A stretch of DNA of 64,000 nucleotides from Lysobacteraceae bacterium (GTDB lineage: Bacteria > Pseudomonadota > Gammaproteobacteria > Nitrococcales > AK92), in the NCBI GenBank assembly GCA_012523465.1, contig JAAYIK010000013.1:62001-126000 (forward strand), given 5' to 3'. Shown piece after piece: positions 7,745-14,938 of the stretch (within the stretch, counting starts at the first letter, position 1; the number at the start of each line of letters is the position of its first letter). Made by a program: the position numbers and the translations under genes. The notes beneath the pieces were generated by a model that was given only the letters and a program-made list of their open reading frames with translations, had not been told where the DNA came from and searched no databases.

Positions 7745-9981
7745 AACGGTTTTCCCATGCGGCCATGGAGCGGCCGCCAGCGGTCAACGAAGTAGACACC
7801 CTGTGTCCATACTGCGGCGTCGGCTGCGCCGTCACCTATGTGACCGACCAGCAGGGACGCTTTCTCTACGCCCGCGGCCGCGACGGCAGTGCCAATGCTG
7901 GCCGGTTGTGCGTGAAAGGCCGCTATGGCGTGGACTACGCCCACCACCCGCAGCGCCTGACCAAGCCGCTGATCCGGCGCGAGGGTAGCTACCCCAAAGG
8001 ACCGCTAAGCCATTTTTCCAAGGCCGGCAGCAGCGGGCCGCGCAAGCCGGGCCGGCTGGTTGATTATGCGGAAGTCCTGCCGCACTTCCGTGAGGCGAGC
8101 TGGGACGATGCGCTGGATCTGGTGGCAAAGCGGCTGCTGGAGGTGCGCGCCAGCCATGGGCCTGACAGCTTGGCTGGACTAGGCTCGGCCAAAGGCTCCA
8201 ATGAAGAGGCCTATCTGTTCCAGAAGCTGGTGCGGGCGGTGTTCGGCACCAACAACGTCGATCATTGCACCCGGCTGTGTCATGCCTCCTCGGTCTATGC
8301 CCTGATGGAATGCCTGGGTTCCGGCGCCGTCACCAACGTGGTGCGCGATGTCGAGCACGCCGAGGTGGCGGTGCTGGCCGGCTGCAACCCCACCGCCAAC
8401 CATCCGGTCGCGGCCAGTTTCATGAAGCAAGCCGCGGCGCGCGGCACTAAGCTGCTGGTGGTCAATGTGCGGCGGCCGCCGATCGCCGACCATGCCGAGC
8501 AGTACGTGCAGATCCGCCCGGGCAGCGACGTTGCCTTCTATAACGGCGTAATGCACGTGCTGATCAAGGAGGCGCTGTACGATGCCGATTTCGTTGCCCG
8601 CCGCACCGAGGGCTTCGAAGCGCTGCGGGAAGTGGTGCGCCGCTATCCGCCGCAACGGGCAGCGGCCGAGGCCGGGGTGACGGCGGACGAGATCGTGCGC
8701 TTCGCTCGTACCTTGGGTAAGGCCGGGAGCGCCATGTTTTTCTGGGGTATGGGCATCAGCCAGCATGTCTACGGCACCGATAACGCCCGCTGCCTGATCG
8801 CCCTGGCGCTCTTGACTGGCAACGTCGGGCGGCCCGGCACCGGACTGCATCCGCTGCGCGGGCAGAACAACGTGCAGGGAGCTTCCGATGCCGGGCTGAT
8901 TCCCATGTACTACCCCGGCTACCAGCCCGTGGCCGACCCCGCGGTGCGGGCCCGCTTCGAGGCGCTGTGGGGCGTGAAGCTTTCCGCGCGCCCCGGCCTG
9001 ACCACCGTCGAGATCACCGAAGCGGCGCTGGATGGCCAGGTCCGCGCCCTCTACTGCATGGGCGAGAACCCGTTCATGTCCGACCCGGACATCAACAAGG
9101 TGCGTGAGGCGCTGGCCCGGCTCGAATTCCTGGTAGTGCAGGACATTTTTCTGACCGAGACCGCCGAGTTCGCCGATGTCATCCTGCCGGCCAGCTCCTT
9201 TCTCGAGAAAACCGGCACCTATACCAACACCGATCGTCGGGTGCAGCTGGGCCGTCCGGTGCGCGCCTTGCCAGGCGAGGCGCGGCAGGATTGGGAATTG
9301 ATCTGCGAGATCGCGCGGCGCATGGGGTATCCCATGCACTACCGGGATGTCGCTGCGGTCTTCGACGAGCTGGTCGCGGCCACGCCGCTGTACGCCAATC
9401 TTTCCCACGCCAATCTCGGTGCGTACGGCCGCTGGTATCCGTGCCCGCATCCCAACTCCGAAGGGGAGAAGATCCTCTTCCGCGAAAACTTCCCCATCGG
9501 GCGGGCCCGCTTCGTGCCGGCCGAGAGCGGACTCATCCCCGACCGGCCAGACCAAGATTATCCCTACATCCTCAATACCGGCCGGCAGCTAGAGCACTGG
9601 CACACCGGCGTGATGACGCGCCGCTCGCGGGCGCTGGACGAGATCGCGCCAGAGGCCTTCGTCGAGGTGCACCCGGCCGATGCGGCGGAGCTGGGGGTGG
9701 CCGACGGGGACCTTGTCCGAGTCAGTTCGCGGCGCGGCAGCATCCGGATCAGGGCCAGGCTCACCGAAGTCGTGGCGCGGGGGACGGTCTTCATTCCCAT
9801 GCACTTCCGCGAGGCGGCCGCCAACCTGCTGACCGATCCTAGCCTGGATCCGCTGGCCAAGATTCCTCAGCTCAAGGCCTGCGCCGTGCGGTTGGAGCCA
9901 CTGGCGCAAGGCACAGCTGCGCAGTCCGAAAACGCCTGCCACGAGCCGACGCTGCCGCCGGCGGATCAGCTCACTTCTTGA
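7741..9981 (+). CDS. formate dehydrogenase, molybdopterin catalytic (alpha) subunit
   Basis: A 746-residue cytoplasmic molybdopterin oxidoreductase that oxidises formate to CO2. The N-terminal [4Fe-4S] ligands are C22-x2-C25-x3-C29 and C57. The metal ligand and active-site residue is Cys180 followed by His (RLCHASS), the place of selenocysteine in E. coli FdhF, so this is a cysteine enzyme and needs no recoding. Later motifs GTGLHPLRGQNNVQGASD and GENPFMSDPD fit the bis-MGD domains, and a C-terminal dinucleotide-binding domain (about 600-720) is present. It overlaps the HoxU-like gene by 4 bp. The maturation gene usually found with fds operons (fdsC/fdhD-like) and the small fdsD are not next to it. 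Confidence 0.92.
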   Translation: MKRFSHAAMERPPAVNEVDTLCPYCGVGCAVTYVTDQQGRFLYARGRDGSANAGRLCVKGRYGVDYAHHPQRLTKPLIRREGSYPKGPLSHFSKAGSSGPRKPGRLVDYAEVLPHFREASWDDALDLVAKRLLEVRASHGPDSLAGLGSAKGSNEEAYLFQKLVRAVFGTNNVDHCTRLCHASSVYALMECLGSGAVTNVVRDVEHAEVAVLAGCNPTANHPVAASFMKQAAARGTKLLVVNVRRPPIADHAEQYVQIRPGSDVAFYNGVMHVLIKEALYDADFVARRTEGFEALREVVRRYPPQRAAAEAGVTADEIVRFARTLGKAGSAMFFWGMGISQHVYGTDNARCLIALALLTGNVGRPGTGLHPLRGQNNVQGASDAGLIPMYYPGYQPVADPAVRARFEALWGVKLSARPGLTTVEITEAALDGQVRALYCMGENPFMSDPDINKVREALARLEFLVVQDIFLTETAEFADVILPASSFLEKTGTYTNTDRRVQLGRPVRALPGEARQDWELICEIARRMGYPMHYRDVAAVFDELVAATPLYANLSHANLGAYGRWYPCPHPNSEGEKILFRENFPIGRARFVPAESGLIPDRPDQDYPYILNTGRQLEHWHTGVMTRRSRALDEIAPEAFVEVHPADAAELGVADGDLVRVSSRRGSIRIRARLTEVVARGTVFIPMHFREAAANLLTDPSLDPLAKIPQLKACAVRLEPLAQGTAAQSENACHEPTLPPADQLTS

Positions 9982-10003
9982 CCCACAACGGGAGGTTCGA
10001 CGC

Positions 10004-10558
10004 ATGAATGCCGCAGCCCTTCGAGCGACCGCTCCCCGAGAGACGATTCGCTACGCCATCGGCGAGTGCCAGCTTGGCAAGGCGCTGGTCGCGCACAGCG
10101 GCGCAGGAGTCTGTGCCATTCTGCTGGGCGACGAGGCGGAGCAGCTGCTGGCGGATCTCGGACGGCGCTTTCCCCGCGCCGAGCTGATTGCGGACCAGGA
10201 GGGCCTGGCCGCGGTGCTCTCGGCTGTGACGCGCTTTATCGCCGAGCCGCAGGCCGGCTGGATGCTGCCTCTGGATGTCCGCGGCACGCAGTTCCAGCGC
10301 CGCGTCTGGCAGGCGCTGCAGCAAATCCCTGCTGGCCGGACCGCGACCTACGCCGAAATTGCGGCCCGCGTTGGCCAGCCGGCGGCGGTGCGAGCGGTGG
10401 CCGGCGCCTGCGCCGCCAATCCGCTGGCCTTGGCGATACCTTGCCATCGTGTGGTGCGCAGCGATGGCCAATTGTCCGGCTACCGCTGGGGTGTGGAGCG
10501 CAAGCGGGCGCTGTTGGAGCGCGAAGCTGAGGGCGCGGTCCGACAGGCAGTCGTCTGA
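10004..10558 (+). CDS. ogt: methylated-DNA--protein-cysteine S-methyltransferase
   Basis: A 184-residue suicide repair protein that takes O6-alkyl groups from guanine. The acceptor motif PCHR is at residues 146-149 (Cys147), preceded by the DNA-binding helix region with RVWQALQQIPAGRTATYAEIA and followed by GYRWGVERKRALL. The first 80 residues resemble the regulatory-like half of Ada/Ogt proteins but lack the zinc-binding and AraC domains of full Ada, so it is a repair enzyme rather than a regulator. Start ATG at 10004 follows GGGAGG. The alkB gene begins 2 bp after its stop, so both alkylation-repair genes form one unit. Confidence 0.92.
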   Translation: MNAAALRATAPRETIRYAIGECQLGKALVAHSGAGVCAILLGDEAEQLLADLGRRFPRAELIADQEGLAAVLSAVTRFIAEPQAGWMLPLDVRGTQFQRRVWQALQQIPAGRTATYAEIAARVGQPAAVRAVAGACAANPLALAIPCHRVVRSDGQLSGYRWGVERKRALLEREAEGAVRQAVV

Positions 10559-10560
10559 GG

Positions 10561-11208
10561 GTGAGCAATCTCGAGCTGTTCGACGACGAGTGGGCCAGGC
10601 GAGAGCAGCTGGCGCCGGGTGCGATGCTGCTGCGGGGCTTCGCGCTGCCTCATGAGGTGGAGCTGTTGGCGGCGTTGCCCGAGCTGATCGCGCGGGCGCC
10701 GTTTCGCCACATGCCGACGCCGGGTGGTCGCCGCATGTCGGTGGCCATGAGCAATTGCGGCCGCTACGGCTGGGTGAGCGATCGGCAGGGATATCGGTAC
10801 GCGTCCGCCGCCCCGCTCAGCGGCCAGCCCTGGCCCGCCATGCCCGCCGTGTTCCGGCGGCTGGCCGTGGCAGCAGCGGCCAGCGCAGGCTTCCCCGGCT
10901 TCGAGCCAGACGCCTGCCTGATCAACCGCTACCTTCCCGGCGCGCGTATGGGGCTGCATCAGGACAAAGATGAGCGGGATCTCGCCGCCCCCATCGTGTC
11001 GGTGTCGTTGGGTCTGCCGGCGGTGTTTCTGTTCGGCGGCCTGCGGCGCGGCGACCGCCCCGCGCGCATCCTGCTTGAGCATGGCGATGCGCTGGTCTGG
11101 GGCGGGCCGGCGCGGCTGTGCTACCACGGTGTTGCACCTGTGAAAAAGGGGCAGCATCCCCGGCTCGGGGAGCAGCGCATCAATCTCACCTTCCGCAAGG
11201 CGCGTTAG
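10561..11208 (+). CDS. alkB: alpha-ketoglutarate-dependent DNA dioxygenase AlkB
   Basis: A 215-residue Fe(II)/2-oxoglutarate dioxygenase that removes 1-methyladenine and 3-methylcytosine lesions. The iron triad is visible as His133-x-Asp135 (GLHQDKDE) and His189 (CYHGV). The 2-oxoglutarate-binding arginines lie in the C-terminal RINLTFRKAR. NRYLPGARMGLHQD is a strong family signature. The start is a GTG 2 bp after the ogt stop, implying translational coupling. The 3' end overlaps the convergent permease gene by 4 bp. I see no Ada regulator in the window, so inducibility is unknown. Confidence 0.94.
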   Translation: MSNLELFDDEWARREQLAPGAMLLRGFALPHEVELLAALPELIARAPFRHMPTPGGRRMSVAMSNCGRYGWVSDRQGYRYASAAPLSGQPWPAMPAVFRRLAVAAAASAGFPGFEPDACLINRYLPGARMGLHQDKDERDLAAPIVSVSLGLPAVFLFGGLRRGDRPARILLEHGDALVWGGPARLCYHGVAPVKKGQHPRLGEQRINLTFRKAR

Positions 11209-11870
11209 CGGCCCAGATAGCGCTCGGCATCGAAGGTCGCCAGCCATTCGGGGCGATAGGCGGCGCAGGCGGCGACGAAGGCGCCGTTGACGAAGCTTTC
11301 GGGGAAAAGGGTAATCAGAAACACCGGCAGGTACTGCTCGCTCATGGTCAGCCAGTCGACGGCCCCGCTCAGCAGGAGCAGCATGGCGCAGACTAGGCGC
11401 GCCAAGGCAGTGGCGATGCAGGCGCCAAAGAACCCGCAGCCCAGGATGTAGATGAAAAGATTGGCCGGCATGTGGCGCTCCAGCAAGCGCCAGATGCAGT
11501 AGCTGACCGCGACCGGAATCAGTACCAGCACGGCACCCTGGAGTCCGAGTACGCTCCAGTGCTCGGCGCCGCTCACGGCCGACCCGATCAGAGCGAGAGT
11601 CGCTCCCAAAATGGCCAGGCGCCAGCCGAGCATCAGCGTGAAGGCCGTCATCCCCAGTAGGTGGATATCGAATCCTGGGGTGACGTCGGACCGTATCTGC
11701 CACAGCAGCATCAGCGAGAGCGAGGCCGCGCCCAGAAGATGCTGGCGCAATGGCGCATTGCCCAGGCCGGTTAGATCCAGGCCTACCAAGGCCCGCGCCA
11801 GCGCCGCTCCATACACCAGGAAGCCGCCTATCAGCCACGCTGCCGGGAAAGGGTCCTGAGCGAGGTCCAT
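11205..11870 (-). CDS. energy-coupling factor ABC transporter permease (CbiM-like)
   Basis: A 221-residue integral membrane protein with six to seven hydrophobic segments spread over its whole length. The pattern, including DLAQDPFPAAWLIGG at the start and FDIHLLGMTAFTLMLGWRLA in the middle, matches the CbiM-like permease family (energy-coupling factor permease) that imports Co or Ni ions. The conserved N-terminal metal-binding Met-His start of true CbiM (M-H-I/M) is not present, so the substrate is uncertain. No ATPase or CbiQ partner is nearby, so it is an orphan component. It is convergent with alkB. Confidence 0.78.
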   Translation of the reverse strand: MDLAQDPFPAAWLIGGFLVYGAALARALVGLDLTGLGNAPLRQHLLGAASLSLMLLWQIRSDVTPGFDIHLLGMTAFTLMLGWRLAILGATLALIGSAVSGAEHWSVLGLQGAVLVLIPVAVSYCIWRLLERHMPANLFIYILGCGFFGACIATALARLVCAMLLLLSGAVDWLTMSEQYLPVFLITLFPESFVNGAFVAACAAYRPEWLATFDAERYLGR

Positions 11871-11970
11871 GGCAAACCAGATCGTTTGGGTCCTGATTCA
11901 AATATAGTGTGCAGCCAGACGGTCAAGCCGGAGTCTACAGCGGGAATTCCCTATGCGACACGGGACGCTG

Positions 11971-11993
11971 CCGCCCCGGTCGAGCCGGGGCGG
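11971..11993. repeat. GC-rich inverted repeat downstream of ddh
   Basis: CCGCCCCGG and CCGGGGCGG form a perfect 9-bp stem around a 5-base loop, about 30 bp beyond the 3' end of the minus-strand ddh gene. There is no U-tract on either side, so it may stabilise a 3' end rather than act as a classical intrinsic terminator. Confidence 0.5.
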
Positions 11994-12020
11994 TCGCTGC
12001 CGAGAGGGCCGAGGCTTGCT

Positions 12021-13007
12021 TTACAGCAGTTCCTTGCGCAGCTGTTCGGGGCTCTTGGGAGAAAGCAACCCGGGGGCGACATCCAGCACCGTCTTGGCAC
12101 CGATCCGGCCGCGCCTGTTGAGCCGATACGCGGCACGCGCATAGGCCACCAGCACGCTGGCGGTGAACTCCGAGTTGCTGCCGAGCTTGAGCGAGAACTC
12201 CATCAGCTGTGCCGTGCCTTCACCGGTGCTGCCGCTGCGGATGACGAAGCCGCCGTGCGGCATGGCGGCATGGTCGCGCCGCAGTTCTTCCTCGCTGATG
12301 AAATGCACCGTGGTGTCGTAATCGGCGAAGTAGTGAGGCATGGTTACGATTTGCCGCTCCACCTCGGCCGGATCGGCGCCGTCCTCCAGCACCACGTAGC
12401 ATTCGCGCCGATGTTTCTCCCGAGTGGTCAGCGTCGGGCGAGCGCCGCTGCGCACCTGCGCAATCGCCTCGGGGGAAGGGATGGTGTACTGCACGCCGGC
12501 CTTGACGCCGGGCACGCGCCGGACCGCGTCCGAGTGGCCCTGGCTTAGCCCTTTGCCCCAGAAGGTGTAGGTATCGCCCTCCGGCAGGATGGCTTCGCCG
12601 AAGAGGCGATTGAGGGAAAACAGGCCGGGATCCCAGCCCACGGAGATGATGGCGGTGGTGCCAGCCTGCCGGGCGGCACGGTCAACGGCATCGAAGTACT
12701 CGGGAATCTTGGCATGGGTGTCGAAGCTGTCGACGGTATTGAACAGGGCTGCCAGCGCCGGGCCCTGCTTGGGCAAATCCTGCTTCGAGCCGCCGCACAG
12801 GATAAGCACGTCGATCTTTTCGTGGAAGGCGTCGATTTCCGCCAGCCGGTAGGCTGGAGTGGCGGGGTCTAGCAAGCGCAGCCCGCTCGGTTCACGCCGG
12901 GTGAAGACGCCGACCAATTCCATGTCGGGAGCGCGCTTGAGGGCGGCTTCGACGCCTTTGCCCAGATTGCCGTAGCCGACGATGCCAACTTTGATTGCCT
13001 GCTCCAT
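12021..13007 (-). CDS. ddh: meso-diaminopimelate D-dehydrogenase
   Basis: A 328-residue NADPH-dependent enzyme that converts tetrahydrodipicolinate and ammonia directly to meso-diaminopimelate, the one-step bypass to lysine and peptidoglycan precursors. The Rossmann motif GYGNLGKGVE is at residues about 11-20. The family signatures VGVFTRREP, LCGGSKQDLPKQ, NTVDSFDTHAKIP, SVGWDPGLFSLNRL and WGKGLSQGHSDA are all present. I chose ATG 13007 because AGGAAGG lies 9 bp upstream; a TTG six codons earlier would itself include that site. This enzyme is uncommon in gammaproteobacteria. dapB, for the acylated pathways, also lies in this window, so the cell may have two routes. Confidence 0.92.
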   Translation of the reverse strand: MEQAIKVGIVGYGNLGKGVEAALKRAPDMELVGVFTRREPSGLRLLDPATPAYRLAEIDAFHEKIDVLILCGGSKQDLPKQGPALAALFNTVDSFDTHAKIPEYFDAVDRAARQAGTTAIISVGWDPGLFSLNRLFGEAILPEGDTYTFWGKGLSQGHSDAVRRVPGVKAGVQYTIPSPEAIAQVRSGARPTLTTREKHRRECYVVLEDGADPAEVERQIVTMPHYFADYDTTVHFISEEELRRDHAAMPHGGFVIRSGSTGEGTAQLMEFSLKLGSNSEFTASVLVAYARAAYRLNRRGRIGAKTVLDVAPGLLSPKSPEQLRKELL

Positions 13008-13140
13008 GAGGAAACCTTCCTGCAACTATCCGTTGAGCCCGGCGCCGCTCGCATTGCTGGCGGCCCGCCTTTGAAACGCAGGAGGCTAATCCTACAGAGG
13101 CCGTGGCGAAGGAGCCAGTGAGCCGTGTTGCAAACATGGT

Positions 13141-13169
13141 TTGTGCAGCGCAGCAAAATGTGCCATACT
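13141..13169 (+). promoter_or_regulatory. putative sigma-70 promoter for a small RNA
   Basis: TTGTGC at 13141-13146 and CATACT at 13164-13169 are separated by 17 bp. No protein gene follows; the next clear signal is an intrinsic terminator about 45 bp further on. Confidence 0.45.
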
Positions 13170-13175
13170 AAGAAT

Positions 13176-13240
13176 CTCTCCTCCTCAGATATCTCCTTCT
13201 AGATGTCGTTTTGCCCGCCGCCCCCGGCGGGCTTTTTTTT
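13176..13240 (+). ncRNA. candidate small RNA with anti-Shine-Dalgarno motifs
   Basis: About 65 bases lie between a plausible promoter and a strong terminator, with no open reading frame of note. The 5' part is C/U-rich and unstructured by eye, with TCTCCTCCTC at 13176-13185 and TCTCCTTCT at 13192-13200. Both can pair with GGAGG-type ribosome sites. The 3' end is the hairpin GCCCGCC/GGCGGGC followed by eight T. This layout (single-stranded pyrimidine seed, then terminator with a long U-tail) is that of Hfq-dependent trans-acting RNAs. It lies upstream of, and divergent from, ddh. The assignment is inference from sequence alone. Confidence 0.4.
13213..13240 (+). terminator. intrinsic terminator (plus strand)
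   Basis: Stem GCCCGCC (13213-13219) and GGCGGGC (13226-13232) enclose a 6-base loop and are followed by TTTTTTTT at 13233-13240. No plus-strand protein gene precedes it, which is why a small RNA is suspected. Confidence 0.85.
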
Positions 13241-13804
13241 GCTTCAAGCCATCCAGGCTCTTGTCCCAGGCTTTGGGCGGGCTGCAGTGCCCATGCGGGT
13301 GGGCCGAGGCGGCATTCATTCCAGCTGGCTGCGGGCTCTCCAAGCCGTCGAGCTTGATCCTGTGGCGCGGCGACAGACCGTCGTCGGTGACGGACTTTGC
13401 AAGCTTTAAGAAAAAAAGCCCCCGAGGGGGCTAAAGATCAGGAGTCCGGTGCTTGTCCTTGGTCGGCGTCTCGGGTGGATTCTGCTCGGTTTCTGCTCCG
13501 GCCTGTCCGTCCCCAGGCCAGGGCTGGCGTTAAAGCTACGCCGGGCTTGTTACGGGAGCTTGACGGTCGGTCGAGTGGATTCAGCAACAAGCTGTCCGTC
13601 CCGAAAGTCGGGCTAGCGGTCGGCGCGCAAGTTGCGTTTCGGTCTCTCGATACCCGGTGCATGCTCGTGCATGCACGCCTCGCCTTTTCCGCTCGCGCTG
13701 CCGGCACTGGCTCGATGGGCATTGGCGTGTCAATGGGAGAGGGTGATCAGGCGGCTGCAATGGCCTGTGGGCCTGCCGATGCTACGCAAGGCATGGAAGC
13801 GACT
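13241..13804. other. stretch without a recognisable gene
   Basis: Between the small-RNA terminator and the ssrA terminator I recognise no protein. Open frames exist on both strands, for instance a 94-codon minus frame at 13438-13722 ending next to a terminator and a plus frame at 13397-13846. They lack ribosome sites and family motifs, and their composition is unlike the neighbours. The 3' side of ssrA is a common island integration point, but I see no integrase and no second copy of the ssrA end here. Confidence 0.5.
13410..13432 (-). terminator. intrinsic terminator (minus strand)
   Basis: The palindrome AGCCCCC-GA-GGGGGCT at 13417-13432 is followed on the minus strand by a run of T (the A-tract 13410-13417). 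It would end a leftward transcript arising in the unassigned stretch above it, or serve as a back-up behind ssrA. Confidence 0.75.
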
Positions 13805-13844
13805 GAAAAAAACGAAGGCCGACCAGATCCTGGTCAGCCTTCGT
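13805..13844 (-). terminator. ssrA intrinsic terminator
   Basis: On the minus strand, about 16 bases after the mature tmRNA end, a long stem (ACGAAGGC-type arms at 13812-13820 and 13836-13844, with GACCAG/CTGGTC inside) is followed by a T-run read from the A-tract at 13805-13811. Confidence 0.88.
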
Positions 13845-13859
13845 GAGGTTTGCGGAATT

Positions 13860-14216
13860 TGGTGGAGGCGGCGGGAATCGAACCCGCGTCCGTAGATCCT
13901 CCGCCGTCGGCTCTACATGCTTAGCCCAGTCTTTAGATTTAGCCGACCGCTACCCGACGGGCAGGGAACACGATCGGCAAGCCCTGGAAGGATTTAACAG
14001 CTTGGAGTCGGGCACTCCGCGCTGCGAGCTTGTGTGCTACGACCGCTGAGCAAGAGCCACAAGCAACTGCTTGTCAGCGGCTCGCGGGGATTAGGCCGCG
14101 AGAGCGTAGGTATCGTCGTTGGCGACTATTTCGTTTGTCACATGATTTACGAGGTGAGTGACGTCCTCGGCATGCACCTCAGGTTTCGCGATCCACGTCG
14201 AAGCCATGTCGCCCCC
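13860..14216 (-). ncRNA. ssrA: transfer-messenger RNA (tmRNA)
   Basis: A one-piece tmRNA of 357 bases that rescues stalled ribosomes with SmpB. The 5' end starts GGGGGCGACATGGCTTCGAC, and the 3' end has the T-arm GGTTCGATTCCCGCC and the acceptor end GCCTCCACCA, with CCA encoded. The tag reading frame at 14123-14091 encodes ANDDTYALAA then TAA; ALAA is the ClpXP/ClpAP degradation signal. Pseudoknot stretches are visible between. A -10 like TACAAT lies at 14241-14236 on the minus strand. It lies just downstream of smpB in the same direction. Confidence 0.97.
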
Positions 14217-14235
14217 GTGGTGTAAAGCTGTAGAC

Positions 14236-14241
14236 ATTGTA
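14236..14241 (-). promoter_or_regulatory. probable -10 box of ssrA
   Basis: TACAAT on the minus strand ends 19 bases before the mature tmRNA 5' end, leaving room for a short leader removed by processing. I cannot find a convincing -35 at 16-18 bp. Confidence 0.5.
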
Positions 14242-14292
14242 CCCGAGTGCAAAGTTCCGCGCGAGTCGGTCGGTTTGCTTCGGGCTATTCCA

Positions 14293-14772
14293 TCAGACCT
14301 TGTGCTTCAGCAGGCGTTCCTTCTCCCGGGCCCAGTCGCGCTCGCGCTTGTCGGCACGCTTGTCGTGCAGCTTCTTGCCCTTGGCAAGGCCGATCTCCAG
14401 CTTGGCACGCCCACGCTTCCAGTGCAAATCCAGGGGGATGAGCGTATAGCCGCGCCGCTCGGTGGCACCGATGAGGCGATTGAGTTCGTCACGGTGCAGC
14501 AGCAGCTTGCGGCTGCGGGTGGGATCAGGCTGCACGTGGGTGGAGGCCGTTGGCAACGGCGAGATGTTGGCGCCGATCAGCCAGGCTTCACCATCCTTGA
14601 TGGTGACGTAGCCCTCCTGGATGTTGGCGCGGCCGGCCCGCAGGCTTTTCACTTCCCAGCCTTCCAGCACGAGGCCGGCCTCGAAGCGCTCTTCGATGAA
14701 ATAATCGTGGTGCGCCCTGCGGTTGACGGCGATGATGGCGCTGTTGGATTTCGGCTTGTTGCGTTTGCTCAT
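14293..14772 (-). CDS. smpB: SsrA-binding protein SmpB
   Basis: A 159-residue RNA-binding protein that delivers tmRNA to stalled ribosomes. Hallmarks are [20 protein letters not shown] near the start, [17 protein letters not shown], and a basic C-terminal tail ([26 protein letters not shown]), which enters the empty mRNA channel. The ATG at 14772 is the usual start (MSKRNKPK). Its own partner ssrA follows 77 bp downstream, a common arrangement. A minus-strand TATAAT at 14901-14896 may be its -10 box. Confidence 0.97.
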   Translation of the reverse strand: MSKRNKPKSNSAIIAVNRRAHHDYFIEERFEAGLVLEGWEVKSLRAGRANIQEGYVTIKDGEAWLIGANISPLPTASTHVQPDPTRSRKLLLHRDELNRLIGATERRGYTLIPLDLHWKRGRAKLEIGLAKGKKLHDKRADKRERDWAREKERLLKHKV

Positions 14773-14895
14773 GGCAGCAGTGTACGAAGTGGCCGGCGTC
14801 AGGGCCAGTCAGGATGCTTCGGGTGGCCGCTACGGGCGGACTGCGACGTCATTTTATGTTGCGAGCGCGGCCGCTGTCCTCGACAATGGCGGCGG

Positions 14896-14901
14896 ATTAT
14901 A
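14896..14901 (-). promoter_or_regulatory. probable -10 box of smpB
   Basis: TATAAT on the minus strand, about 125 bp before the smpB start, in the divergent gap shared with the NSS transporter. No good -35 is visible. Confidence 0.4.
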
Positions 14902-14938
14902 CGGGTGCAGGTCGCCGTTTGAGGAGATAAGGAATAAC

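Noticed and set aside
13438-13722. A 94-codon minus-strand frame ending next to a terminator
   Set aside because: No ribosome binding site before its ATG, no recognisable family, and a Ser/Arg/Pro-rich composition typical of chance frames; kept only as a note in the unassigned stretch.
13860-13882. ssrA 3' end as the attachment site of a genomic island
   Set aside because: No integrase gene and no second copy of the tmRNA end was seen anywhere in the window; smpB and ssrA are in their normal order.
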